Source: Bromus sterilis
Lineage: Eukaryota; Streptophyta; Magnoliopsida; Poales; Poaceae
NCBI GenBank assembly: GCA_950022295.1
Contig: OX465600.1
Coordinates: forward strand, 26,821,282-26,885,281
Direction: 5' to 3'
DNA length: 64,000 nt
The notes under the pieces are model-generated. The model did no database searches, was not told the origin of the DNA, and worked only from the letters and a program-made list of their open reading frames with translations. Position numbers and translations under genes: made by a program. This document shows, in pieces, positions 13,270 through 24,689 of the stretch (positions are counted from its first letter, which is position 1; the number at the start of each line of letters is the position of its first letter).

Positions 13270-14079
13270 CTAGGCATTGCCTTTGCGCGTCCACAGATGA
13301 TCCACTAGATCTTCCTGCAGTTGACGATGCACGCGCGGGTCTCGGATCTCCTGGCGCATGTTGAGATATGCTGTCCAATCTGGTGGTATCTCGTGATCAA
13401 CAACTGCAAGAGACCCCTGGTTGAGATATGGTTCAGTGTCATACACTGGATCCTCTTTCTCGCTCTCAATGATCATGTTGTGCAAAATGACACAAGAATT
13501 CATCACCTCCCACATTTGATCTTTCGACCAATTCTGAGCGGGGTACCGAACAACGGCAAATCGAGATTGGAGCACCCCAAAAGCCCGCTCGACATCCTTC
13601 CTGCAAGACTCCTGACAGTTGGCAAAGTGGGAGTACTTCCCTCCTGGCACAGGGTTTGAGATAGTCTTCACAAATACCGGCCATCTTGGATAGATGCCAT
13701 CTGCTAGGTAGTATCCCTTGTTGTACTGGTGCCCATTGACCTCGAAGTTCACCGGAGGAGCATGACCTTCCACAAGACTGGCAAAGACATTTGAGCACTG
13801 CAGGACATTGATGTCATTGTGTGTTCCTGGCATGCCAAAGAAGGAGTGCCAAATCCAGAGATCATGTGTAGCAACTGCCTCAAGTACCACACTGCAGTGA
13901 CCTTTTGCGCCCTTGTACATCCCCTGCCAAGAAAATGGACAGTTCTTCCATTCCCAATGCATGCAATCGATGCTTCCAAGCATCCCAGGAAATTCTCTTG
14001 CTTCATTCTCTGCTAGGATCCGAGCAGTGTCTTCAGTCAGAGTAGAGCAAGCAATAGCCCTCCGAACGACGCCTCTCAT
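13270..14079 (-). pseudogene. Harbinger-type DDE transposase, C-terminal part
   Basis: An open frame of 269 residues on the minus strand matches the DDE_Tnp_4/Harbinger nuclease domain. The catalytic acidic residues are visible in order: Asp in PGMLGSIDCMHW, Asp in YYLADGIYPRW and Glu in DVERAFGVLQ. The catalytic half is therefore open and well kept. The first residues (MRGVVRRAIACSTL) are not family sequence. They come from reading the N-terminal exon in another frame across a deletion junction near 14040. The helix-turn-helix region that should precede the nuclease, roughly 130 residues by memory of the family, is missing. The protein would probably lack DNA-binding ability, so I treat it as a broken gene. 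Confidence 0.88.
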
Positions 14080-14248
14080 TTGCCTTCCGGCGGTCCATCT
14101 TGGAGCCGCTCCGCTGCGGCGCCGTGTTGGCGCCGAACAGGTCGGCCAAGGCGGCGAGCACCATCAGGTGCTCGTCGTCCCCGGAGCCGGCGGCGGACTC
14201 TTCCTCCTCCATCAGCGCGGCGAAGAGCGCCTCGTGGTCCGAGTCCAT
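14033..14248 (-). pseudogene. Harbinger transposase N-terminal fragment
   Basis: Starting at the Met codon 14246-14248, the minus strand encodes an acidic start (MDSDHEALFAAL) followed by an Arg-rich stretch and EGYCLLYSD, then stops at once. This acidic N-terminus and the EGYC-LY motif are what I recall as the beginning of grass Harbinger transposases. The fragment overlaps the downstream nuclease frame in a different phase, which marks the deletion and frameshift that separate the two halves. Confidence 0.75.
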
Positions 14249-14844
14249 CTCGGCGCGGCAGTTCGCCGAACACCTGGGGTGCGGTGTGGTCGCGAACAGC
14301 CGCAGGTGGTCTCGGGTGCTCGCGTCGCGCCGGCCAAACGCCGCTGTACTAGGCAAGCTTGGAAGGGGGGGGGAAGTGGGGTGGAACAGCGACGTGTTTT
14401 GTGGCGGCGCAACGGCTACCTTGCGGCGGCGCGGCACCGGCGACGACAAGGGTAGTGGGGGAGAGGGGGTCGTTTTTGGGACGGTTTGCTCTGCCAGTGG
14501 GCCAGCAGGCTCTTTTCGTTTCGTCCGGCGCCCCCAAGCGACCCCCAGCGCGCCGGGTTCGCTTGGGATCGCCGGACTCAATTTTGGCCCGATCCGACGC
14601 TATTTGGGCCCTTGGGGGCGCGTTTGGGCGGATTTCGTCCGTCCGGCGCAAATAGCACCGCCTTGGGGGCCTCTTTGGGGCCTCTTGGGGGCGCGGCTGG
14701 AGATGCTCTAACCCTACGACTGACTAAAACTGAAGATACATCCGATTTTGATGGTGCATTTTTTTCGTGTGGGACAAAACCCCTTTTATTCGAAAAAGGA
14801 ATGTTCAAAAATTTACTAGCATGTGGAACTGGGATATATCCAGC

Positions 14845-15500
14845 ACTTTGTTTCAAAAATTTACCACTTTTTAAGATTTCGTTGATACCTACAACTATCG
14901 TGGTTCGCTGTTTAAAAAAACTACCGAATCCCACTAATGATTGCGTTAGCAAATTTCAATCACGATTATGACAGTTGAGGCCTACAAAAAATACAACTAT
15001 ATCCCTCCCATTTAAAAAAAACAAAGTGCCCAGCCGGCGAGCCGGAAGCCATGACCACGGGAGGTGGCCGGCCGGTGTCATGCATGTGGTAGTCTCCTTC
15101 CTCCGCGCGTTGCTACTCCCCCGCGCTGCCCCGATCTTCTTTATCCTCGGCCTCCGCCCCGCACCACCTTGATCTCCTCGCCCTACGTCGTCCCTGTCCT
15201 CAGACCTCCTCCAGCTTGTCGTGGGTGTGCCTCTGGTCAGGTCTGGCTCGCCGACAATGATCGCTGACCGGAGCGCTCTTTGGCCATGGTCTGCCGGAGG
15301 ACATGACCCGATTGTTTTTTACAAGGACCTAATTGCTTTTTTTTGCAGGATCTGATGAGTGGGTTTCAACTATCATAATAATGATTAAAATTTGCTAACG
15401 CAGTCATTAATGAGACTCGATAGTTTTTTGAAACAACGAACCACGATAGTTGTATGTATCCGCAAAATTTTAAAAAGCGATATATTTCCGAAACAACGTC
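14845..15500. mobile_element. Long-arm foldback element (MULE-like) with GC-rich interior
   Basis: Two diverged arms of about 140 bp are inverted copies of each other: 14845-14984 and 15359-15500. Shared blocks include ACAACTATCGTGGTTCG and GCGTTAGCAAATTT. The arms may run a little further out. The 370-bp interior (15020-15300) is abruptly GC-rich, unlike the AT-rich arms, and could be a captured gene fragment as in Pack-MULEs, but I recognise no protein in it. No target duplication was identified. Confidence 0.65.
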
Positions 15501-16535
15501 CCTAAGTTCTAATAATTTATGCTATTTACTCGGAAAAAGAAGTACGCCGCCGTCCATGAACTTTTTTACCTATGATGCCATGGCATATTATGATGCAGCT
15601 ACTAGCAATGATTGGATCCACATGCTGCCGAGACCTATATATCCAAACATGTCCCCCGACCCTCGCCACAAATCGTCACTAGTGCAAATAATGGCAGCAT
15701 CCAGTGCACACACACACAATAATCAACATATATATATCATTGCACACATAATAATAGTAATCAAACAAGATTGGTGACCATGCATGTTAGGTGCGCTCTT
15801 GGACAGTTGTAGTTGGACCTTTGCCCCTCCCGGCTGCACAGCCACAGCCGGAGTCTTCCATGCATGACTCACAACTGGTCGTACAAATAGATTTCAAATC
15901 GGTCGATCCACAAATCAAATCCATCAAAGAAAATATTGTGACATGGACGGCGGCTGTCTCTCTCCGTCTCCGGGATAGAATATGTGGGCATGTGAATGTG
16001 ATCGGCTTCCAAGGAAGAAAGATTCGAGGTGAAAAAGCCCCGGGAATAATACTCCTACTAGGGGTCAACCTTCGTACGTACGTGGTACACGACAAGTATA
16101 CGTAACGCAATTATTGTCACTGGTATATTTGTTTGTTTGTCATCCACTGTTGTTTATTTATTTATTTGGTGCGAGAATAGCCACTGGGATGAAAGGAACA
16201 TGTGTGACAGATTTTTATCTGGATTAAGTTCTTGGGCAATCACTTCTATTATTATACTACAAGAGAATCACTTTTTTTTTGCGGGAAACAAGAGAATAAT
16301 TTCATTCACAAGGAAAATAATAATGTAAGAAGGCATTTGGTAGCTTGTATCATTTTTTGCCTTCTCATCAGTGTGATTTAATTGGATCTGCCTGAGTGGA
16401 TATAGAGGTAGATACGATAATATTATTCTTGAAAGTCCAAACCAAAGAGATGTAGACGCGAAGCAAGCTTTCGACCTAGCGAGCCCCCCTCCGGAAAACC
16501 CTAGACAACCCTCATCGCTTCACCCGCTCCTCACC
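15501..16535. other. Spacer, no gene seen
   Basis: AT-rich spacer with scattered short reading frames and no recognisable protein, RNA gene or repeat structure. Confidence 0.5.
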
Positions 16536-16652
16536 GGCGAGGCCACAGTCCGATCCTCCTTTGCATGCCGCTGCAACGATGGGAGGGGTGGGGACCCCAA
16601 ATACGCGTTCAATAGTCGTGGCCATGTCTCCTAGAATTAGAGTTTCATTCCC
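16536..16652 (+). repeat. Retroelement-like fragment, copy 1 of an inverted pair
   Basis: This stretch shares landmarks with the reverse complement of 20920-21033: GGCGAGGCCAC at one end, an ATGGGGTGG-like middle and GAGTTTCATTCCC at the other. The GC-rich, ACCCTAG-preceded composition suggests the 5' region of a LINE or another retroelement. The assignment is an inference. Confidence 0.4.
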
Positions 16653-16688
16653 ACAATGGCGAGTTGTGGCGGTAGCGACAACCGACAA

Positions 16689-16711
16689 TGTGTGTGTGTG
16701 TGTGTGTGTGT
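16689..16711 (+). repeat. (TG)n microsatellite
   Basis: About eleven and a half TG units, uninterrupted, in non-coding sequence. Confidence 0.95.
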
Positions 16712-17039
16712 CAAGAACAAGGTTTCTTTGACTTATGGCCCACCATGTTGATGACATAGAGGAAGGCACAAGATTATTTGGTCGGTACTCTTATGAAGTG
16801 GTGGATCTGGTTGTGTTTTCATGTTACACATATGGTTTTTTAAGGCGTATTAAGATGGAATGGATGGATCCGCCACTTGTCTTGACTCTTGATCCTCTGG
16901 CTCCTTCTCCGACCAGCGACCTTCCGGGGGGGGGGGGGATCTTTCTTCCTCTTCGAGAAATTGTCTCCCTCTTCTTCAAGATGATGATATGGTTTCTTCT
17001 TACCCCAACCAAATAATTTTTCGCGCACAAGAGTGTCAA

Positions 17040-19860
17040 GTGGTCATAATATTTTGGAAAGTTAACTACAAGTACAGTAGTAGTACATTTTGAATTACCG
17101 AAGCTTTTTCCACCTCACGGTTGCTCGTTCACTTGTGCAGTCCTCTGAATCTTAATTCCCCTCTACTTGATTATTTTTCAGTGTCCATTAACTCTGCCGA
17201 CCTGTGAACACGACCGAGACAAGACTAAGTGTTCCCTAGCGCATGGAGGGAGAAAGAAAACCAAGGGTAATTAACGGTCATCGTGCATGCATCTTGCCAA
17301 AAGAGAAGACCTTAACTAATTAACTAGCTTTATGTTACCTCGCCCGTGCATGCACAAACGAGGTGGTACTCCTCATGCTCCTTTGCAGTGCAGCGTAAAA
17401 GCCCATGTAAATGCTTGCAGATTACACACGGCAAAATTCAACAGTACCTTGGCTTAGCTATCTCTTTCAGTACCGAGAGTCGTCTGAGACCCTTGCTGGG
17501 CTGCCATATAGCTAAATGTTGGAGCTGCTGGCAACTTTTCTCATGCATAACGCGTGAGAGCGAGAGGTACTTAGGTTTACGCACGGAGGATTGGAGCACT
17601 ACGTACGATTATGACCACTTGTCTCAACAAGCCTGCCCGACTGCGTTTAATTTGCTGGGTTTTTAGTCTGCCGTCCATGCAGGAAAAAAACGCGCAGGGC
17701 GGCCAGGGTTTTCAAAGCATGCATGCCACCTACCTGCCCACTGATTATCAACAGCCTGGTTCATTAGTTTGCCCTTGATTTCTGGCATGAAAAAATATCA
17801 CCTTGGAATTTCAGTAATGTTGCATGGGTACGATTTTCTTTTACAGCGCCAACTCCTTCATGGGGCAACCTTGTGTGGACATATTCATATATAGTTTCGT
17901 GCTTGATTGATTTCGTTAACGATTTCCTATGGAGAATTTATTCGGTTCAGGCAACTACTTTAATGGATATTTGGCATAAATTTCTCGATGGCTCTAATTA
18001 CAAGAGGGAGGGAATTTCAGATCATTTCACCCTACAAAGTGGTCTGTTGTGCATCTGTAGGCAAGATAGTCTAAAAATCTGTTGAAAGTTCGACTAAAAC
18101 TACGAAAATTACCGGTGCAATTCAATTTTTTTTATCTAAAAATAGGATAAGTATTTATCCAATTCTACACCAACATTTCCCATTTTTTTGAATTAAATTA
18201 ATAATTTATCCTTATAGATGCCTAATCAGTTTTGAAATCAAAATAAAACATTTTGTTTCATTATATCTATTTTCAACCCACCAAAAACCAATAAATTTAG
18301 GATGATTTTAATAAAAGACAACCTTAGATAAGATATTGTGGTAAATAGTTAATCCAATGCCATAAGTAAGGGCAAACTACGAACTACCGCAATAATAATG
18401 TTCTCAACTTTCTCAATAAATAATTATGTTGAAACTTAGTTTCTCTACACTAAGACAAATATATTGAAATGAAATATTTATTTTAAATTAGTAGAAACAT
18501 AAACATAATTGATGAATAATTATGAAATTTAGCAATTCATTTAAATCAATATATAGTTCAATGACTAACTTTTTTTAGACACATTACTGACTTAGGTTTA
18601 CAATATTAATTGTAATTTTATTTTATACCCTCAAAACTTACAATATTTCATCAGAACTAAATAATTTGGAGAGACGATACACCTATGCATTATGTCTTAA
18701 GCTATAATACTCTTTGGTTATAGTAAGACCATATGAAATCTGCATTTTCAACTTTGTCTAATTTTATTTAGCCGTCACCTTTTTAACATGTAACTGACAG
18801 AACAAACTAATCCAAACATATTGTTACTCCTAGGACTAAGAGTACATATTATTTTATACTAAACTTTTATACCTTTTTTCAAATTACACTCCAAAAAAGT
18901 ATATTTTATGTACTTAGTTGGCATAATTAATCATGCAAAAATATTAGAAAATATTAATTATTATATATTTTATTATCTGGTTACATTGTATATAACTTTT
19001 TTTTGCTAAATTTGAGTTACATGTTGTAACAAGAGTTCTTTGTGAATCACATTTTAACAATTGCATAAATCATATAGTGTATACATATATATATGTTTGC
19101 AGCGTGGCTATGTATATTTTAATATTTAAAATATCATAACAAGTATATCTAAAGTGTATTTTTTAACAAATATCATCATATTGGTTTCTACTCTATTACT
19201 ATGTTAGTATATTATGAAAATCCTTAGATTGTAAAGTGAACCATTGGCAAATAGGCATTGCAAGTTGGTTCAGTAAAAAGTTGACAACATTTGCATGCTC
19301 TTTACTTGGTACCGAAGTACTAGCTCAAAAAACGTTGCTACATTATGGGACGGAGGGAGTAACTTTCTTCATAAAAATTATTAACAAACATAAAAAAATG
19401 ATGCCGAGTTTGCTTTTGTGTACATTCGATTTGATTATTTGATATGCTAGTGTAGAAAATGTTTGGATTTATCCATTGTATACAAAGAGCTCATATCCAT
19501 CACGAAATAAAATGTTTGCATAAAATTTGAAAAAATAAATAAAGTTAGCATAGATTTTAGTACAACATGTAAGACATCCATCAGAGAGATATTAGTAATC
19601 TAACTGAACTCATAATCGCCATTCATATTGGTCTATTTTCTACACGATACATGCTCTTGTAATTTTCGTCCTTTTCTTTTTATCACACATATTTAATAAT
19701 ATTTGGAATGCAATGGATAATAATATGATGGTTACTAATGTAATTTAGTGTCTACCCCACCCCTTAGGGCCAGGGGCGATCTTCATGTTTGCTTGGCGTA
19801 TGGGATGGCCCTGCAATTTTTTTTAGTAAAGTTTATTTTTTGTGAAAATGCCAAGGGTGA
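17040..19860. other. AT-rich spacer, no gene seen
   Basis: Strongly AT-rich sequence, most extreme at 18.1-19.3 kb, with only short accidental reading frames. A Stowaway-like terminus (GGGACGGAGGGAGTA) ends near 19361, but no matching left end was found. Confidence 0.5.
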
Positions 19861-20289
19861 TTAAAGTCGACCAACCCTTACAAGGCCATCCTTACAAAAG
19901 CTAAAGATTGAATAAAAATCCTTTGGGAAATCAAGGTCGTCTTCCTCCTCCACTCGTGGGTGATGCGTTGTGATCGAAGGTCGGCATTGTATCTGGATCT
20001 CCAAAACACCATGGGAGCCAAGGAAACATTGTTGATGCGGTGCCGCCAGATCCTTGGTCAGGGCTAGAAGATGTCGATAAGAATGATGTAAGAAAGAGAT
20101 CACCACTTTGAAGAAATTTTTAATGAAGAGGGTTGGAATACCACCCTAGACTCGGCGAGACAGAGATGGGATACATAATCTCGCAATATCCCCAACAACG
20201 TTGAAGCTAGCTAAGCGTCACTATCCTCAAAAGGTGCCAGAGGACCAAGGCACGAAGTGGTGTTGTCCTTGTCCACTTCGTGAAGGACA

Positions 20290-20720
20290 CTGACATGGGC
20301 ATACCCCACGGGTGCTCACCATGACCCTACTCGGTGTGCATAAGGGCCGGGAACCCACTTGTAGCCCATCAAGGGAGCCGACGCAAGCCTGCCAGGGCAA
20401 ACCGATAGAAGCCCATGGCTTGGAGTACGTAGCAAGTTAGGGTAGAGGTCCTTGTAACCGAGCGGACTCCCCGAGACCCAGCCTACTATATAAAGGTTGG
20501 GATGGGTGACGGTTTGGGGCACTCAATACTCGACCCAACCCTAGCAAGATCAATCTCGTCGGGAACACCCTTGTAATCCACCAATCAATACAACCATACA
20601 AGGAGTTGGGATTTTACCTCTATGAGGGTTTCAAAGTAAATTCCTGTCTCCTATTAGCCGACGAGTTCACCAGTGACACCCTATTCCCCTTCTACGAAAC
20701 CCTAGGTGCATAACCATGGG
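20290..20720 (+). mobile_element. LTR-like fragment of a retrotransposon
   Basis: The stretch has the layout of a grass Gypsy-type LTR: a TATA box (CTATATAAAGG, near 20486) followed by CACTCAATACTCGACCC-like sequence, then CTTGTAATCCACCAATCAAT with ACAAGGAGTTGGGATTTTACC, as in the R/U5 part of such LTRs. No internal retroelement domain adjoins it, so it is a solo or broken LTR. The exact ends are not defined. Confidence 0.5.
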
Positions 20721-20919
20721 ATTTGGTATTACCGTACCACGTCATACACCTTTGAAGACCACCTTATAACACAAGGACCCTACCTGACCCACCACTCCCG
20801 AAGAGTGGCGGTCGGGTGATCCCTGACCCTCTACGGCGTCGATGAGGTGGGCACGAAGTTGAGGAAACATGATTCTTGATCAGCATAGAGTCGCCCTCAC
20901 CACCATAACATTGTTGCTA

Positions 20920-21033
20920 GGGAATGAAACTCTAATAGAAAGAGATCTAATTACAATGTTGCATCTAGAACTGGGTCTCCACCCCATCCTACCGCTGGAG
21001 GGGCATACGGGGGAGGGGACCCGTGGCCTCGCC
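20920..21033 (-). repeat. Retroelement-like fragment, copy 2 of an inverted pair
   Basis: Inverted relative to 16536-16652. On the minus strand it runs from GGCGAGGCCAC to GAGTTTCATTCCC with similar spacing. It lies just downstream of the LTR-like fragment. Confidence 0.4.
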
Positions 21034-21583
21034 TACGGGGAGCGGTGGCGGTTAGAGTTTTGGAGAGGGAGGAGGCGGCCTAGCGGTGCCTTGTTCAGAC
21101 CGAATTAGTCAACAAATTGACTTTATCCAAGATCTAATATTTATGATATTTCTCCGGAATTTACCATGCAAATGCAAGCGTGGAAATTGCCGTACTGCTA
21201 GACCAAAACATTCAAATTTTGTCACGAAGAAGCTATAGTACCTTAGCTACAAGACACTACCCCTTATATAAATTTCCACAAGCATTTACTATTTACTTTA
21301 CGCGTGCGTGATGGCCTGGAGCTGGACTACTACTAGCACAGCAAAGCCAATTAACAAGACACGAACGATTCCATGTGCAAGTGTACTTTGTTTACAGAAA
21401 GGGAGAGGTGGTGTGTGGGGGCAGCGGTACCCCGCTAGGCTACGAAATTTCGATTTGAAGGAGCCAACCAGCAAAGCGGAGGTGATTGAAACCAAACCAA
21501 GCCAAACAAGGCGCAAGCAGCCTACACTTTGACTTCTTAGAGCATCCACATCGCCCCCTCTGATCAACTGTCTGCTGTCAGTC

Positions 21584-21594
21584 TTATATATTTT
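21584..21594 (+). promoter_or_regulatory. Probable TATA box of the MYB gene
   Basis: TTATATATTTT lies about 360 bp before the MYB start codon and is followed by a CT-rich leader typical of plant 5' UTRs. It contains a short GCCATA repeat near 21670 and CTTCTTC runs just before the ATG. It is placed by context only. Confidence 0.45.
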
Positions 21595-21949
21595 TCTGCC
21601 CCCTCTTTGTTGCCTTGTGCTGGCTTAGCTCTGGCCTCTAGCTAGCTCTCCCCATCAACAAGCTTAGCCATTGCCATAGCCATAGCCATAGCCAGCCCTC
21701 CTCCTCCTTGCTTTCTGTGCCCTGCCTCCAACAATATAATCCTCTCTCCTGAAAGGCAGTGTTCCCCTGTCTGTCTTGTAGCTACCCAAGCTCAGATCAG
21801 AGTGTTTAACAAAAGAGGGCTGGGAGGAGCAGCTAGCAGCAGTGGGATTCGGTGGCAGATACTAGGTGTTTGTTGCTGTGGTTGTAGCTAGCTTTGTTTC
21901 TATCTTCTTCCTCTTCATCTTCTCCTTCTTCTTCTTCTACTTCGGGTCG

Positions 21950-23014
21950 ATGGGGAGGGCGCCGTGCTGCGACAAGAACAACGTGAAGAAAGGGCCATGG
22001 TCGCCGGAGGAGGACGCCAAGCTCAAGGAGTTCATGGACAAGCACGGCACCGGCGGCAACTGGATCGCCCTCCCGCAGAAAGCAGGTGTGTATCTATCAG
22101 CTTCAGTTTTGTAGATTTATGATACATGCGCAGCTGGTTTGGTACTTTGGTTTGTGTAAGGATGTGTCTCCTGGCCAGTCTTAACTTCTCTTGATTTACT
22201 TGCAGATGAGATTTCTTCCTCCTCTCTTGAATTTGTCTTTGATTTGCTTCCGTGTTTCTTCTTGACTTGGGTTGATCAGTTGAAATTTGGACGATTTTTT
22301 TTTCTCACGCGTCTAGAACAAATGGTCCCTAATTAAACATGTCATCATTGTCATGACTCCTGAGTCTCTCTCTTTCTCCTACTCTGGTAATTTGGATAGA
22401 GACATCTCTAAGTCGAAATAATGCCGTCGTCTTTTGTGGCAAGTTCTTCTTATCCAATTTATTCCAACTTATCATTTCCCCCTGATGAATCAATTAGGAG
22501 TACCTTCACTCTACATAACAGTATCACCAAACACTTGTTCCATGGTTTAGAACCAAAATGGCTTGAAGTTAATCGTTCTCTACCTATTGTTTGTCCCTCT
22601 CACAAACGGGCACGCCGTTCTCCTTGGACTAACTAACTATCAATAGTAGTATACAATCTGGCAATCTGATGTACCTACAATACTTTTGATTGTAAGTAAT
22701 GTTATGCTCACTGAATACCCTTTCTCACGCGTCTAATTAATTTTATGTTGCTCATGTCGTGTGGTTAATCGCATGATACCGATAGTTTCTTTTCCCCATT
22801 TGCTTAGTACTATAATACTATGAACTTCTAGTTTGTAGACATTTCTGGTGGCCTTAATTTCCTTTTGTTACTAGGGTTGAGAAGATGTGGCAAGAGCTGT
22901 AGGCTAAGATGGCTAAACTACCTGAGGCCTAACATTAAGCATGGGGAGTTCACTGAGCATGAAGATAGGGTCATCTGCAGCATGTATGGAAGCATTGGAA
23001 GCAGGTACACCAAG

Positions 23015-23051
<37 letters not shown>

Positions 23052-24320
23052 TCTCTAAAGCATGCTCTCTTAAGCACAACCAAGTTGAAAACAAATTATG
23101 AGAAATTTCATGGAGATACATATGGTTATGTTGATCTGCAAAATTTAACCCACAAAATTTGATGTGGATGTCCTTGATTTTTTGTATGAAATTTGGCAGA
23201 TTTGCATATTATAGAGAACAATAATTTAAATGCCCCTACACATGCATGACAGTTTCTGCCCCCTAGAAGAATCTCCCACAAAAAACATATGTTTTCAGTA
23301 TCTTGCGTTGTGTTTAGAGCTGAAGATCCAAAGCTATCATAAATCTTGCTAGAAGCACATTCATCAATCAACACTAGTAATGTGATTTCTGCATGGAGAA
23401 GTTATAAGCTCCCCAGAAACAGAAAGGAAAGAAAACCTAGCAACAGCTCATGCATATATGCAGAACAATCTACTGCAGATTAGCATTATTACTCATTCTG
23501 CGATACAATCCAATCCAGGTGGTCGATCATCGCGTCGCAGCTCCCCGGCCGGACGGACAACGACATCAAGAACTACTGGAACACCAAGCTGAAGAAGAAG
23601 CTCCTCGGCTCCACCACCATGGCCGGCGCCGGCCCTCCGCCGCGCGCGCCGCGGCAGAACCACCACCCCCACCGGCCGGTCCTGCTGCCCTACTCATCGT
23701 TGCCCCACTCCAACTACAACAACTTCTTCACCGGCGCCGGGACGCTCCTCCAGCAGAACGCCGCGGAACCCCTAACCCTACAACCCCAAGACCACTACAT
23801 GCTTAGCAGCTCAAACTCCCTGAACCCCATGGGCACGAACAACAATGGCGCCTCCGGGTTACAGCTACAGCTGCTGCACGCAGCCACGACGGCCCACCGC
23901 CAGCTCCAGGTCAAGGAAGAATGCGGCGGTGGAGGAGGCGCCATGATCGCGTTCGGCTGCGGCGACCAGCAGAGCTGCAGCTCGTCGGACGGGACGCAGT
24001 ACTGCGGCGTGAGCGGCGGCGGGCAGTACGTGCACGGGCACGGCGTACGCCACCACGGCAAGGAGCTGAGCTTCGACAACAGCAACGGCTACAGCGCCGC
24101 CTACGGAGGGTACGGCGGCGTGGAGCATGAGCACAAGCTGTCGTTCCAGCTTCAGCAGCAGCAGCAGGAGCAGGCGCCGCTGGACTACAGCTACGAGGAG
24201 ATCAAGCAGCTGCTCATGACGGCGGCCGCGAGCGGCGCCGACGCCGGCGGCGGCCTCATCCACGACACGGAGCTGATCGGCGCGCACGCGGCAGCCGCCG
24301 GGAAGCTGACGATGATGTAA
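21950..24320 (+). CDS. R2R3-MYB transcription factor, RAX/MYB36-like (subgroup 14)
   Basis: Three exons: 21950-22085, 22875-23004 and 23519-24320, giving 355 residues. The first opens with [23 protein letters not shown]2 continues with [11 protein letters not shown] across intron 1 (phase 1) to [19 protein letters not shown]3 runs through [21 protein letters not shown], intron 2 and [20 protein letters not shown]. The two intron positions and the [11 protein letters not shown] signature are those of the RAX/MYB36/MYB68 group, nuclear DNA-binding activators acting in axillary meristem or root endodermis programmes; the exact orthologue is uncertain. The C-terminal half is low-complexity, with Gly- and His-rich patches, a short poly-Gln near 24160, and a [12 protein letters not shown] motif near the end that resembles the conserved RAX tail. 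The coding part of exon 3 is very GC-rich, normal for grass genes. The frame is intact. Confidence 0.93.
23019..23056 (+). repeat. (CT)n microsatellite in MYB intron 2
   Basis: CT run starting just inside the donor of intron 2, with one CCC interruption. It is a likely length-polymorphic marker. Confidence 0.95.
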
Positions 24321-24595
24321 AAAACCCGAGTAAATTAAGGATCATGAGGACGTACGTACGCGCGCACGTAAAGGAAGGCCATCAAGAGGTGGGAATTGAA
24401 GAAGGTGTGTGTTAATTTCGACTGCTGTGACCTTTTTTCCTGGTTACTTTTATGGTTTTCTTCCGATCTGTCTGTCTAGTGTACTGGATTAAGCGCTCGC
24501 TCGCTCCCGTGTCACGGCTGCATGCATGCGCTTGCACGTGGCTGACAGCCTAGCTGTGCTGTGTGTGTATGTGAGCGTGACATGGGATCAAGATT

Positions 24596-24683
24596 CTCTC
24601 TCTCCTCTCTCTCTCTCTCTCTATCGATCTTACTTGATGTTACTGTTGTTGTTGTACCCTCTCTCTCTCTCTCTCTCTCTCTC
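24596..24683 (+). repeat. Two (CT)n tracts downstream of the MYB gene
   Basis: CT-rich tracts at 24596-24622 and 24658-24683, separated by about 35 bp, lie about 275-365 bp after the MYB stop and probably fall in or near its 3' UTR. Confidence 0.9.
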
Positions 24684-24689
24684 ATGTTT

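Larger units (their letters stand above)
12944..14711 (-). mobile_element. PIF/Harbinger DNA transposon with TAA target duplication
   Basis: The element proper is 12947-14708 (1,762 bp). Both ends start with the inverted repeat GAGCATCTCCAGCCG and it is flanked by TAA at 12944-12946 and 14709-14711, the 3-bp target duplication typical of PIF/Harbinger elements. The coding strand is minus. It contains a DDE transposase 3' half and an N-terminal fragment joined across an internal deletion. The region 13110-13260, beyond the 3' end of the transposase reading frame, holds degenerate short repeats of a CGGCACAATTCG-like motif. The GC-rich right half (14050-14700) is the N-terminal coding region and 5' flank. 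Confidence 0.9.

Noticed and set aside
19341..19361. Stowaway-like right terminus GGGACGGAGGGAGTA
   Set aside because: No left terminus could be paired with it; it may be a remnant.
21539..21556. GAGCATCCACATCGCCCC after TTA, resembling the left end of a Harbinger MITE in the MYB promoter
   Set aside because: No matching right terminus with a TAA/TTA duplication was found downstream, so it is not called.
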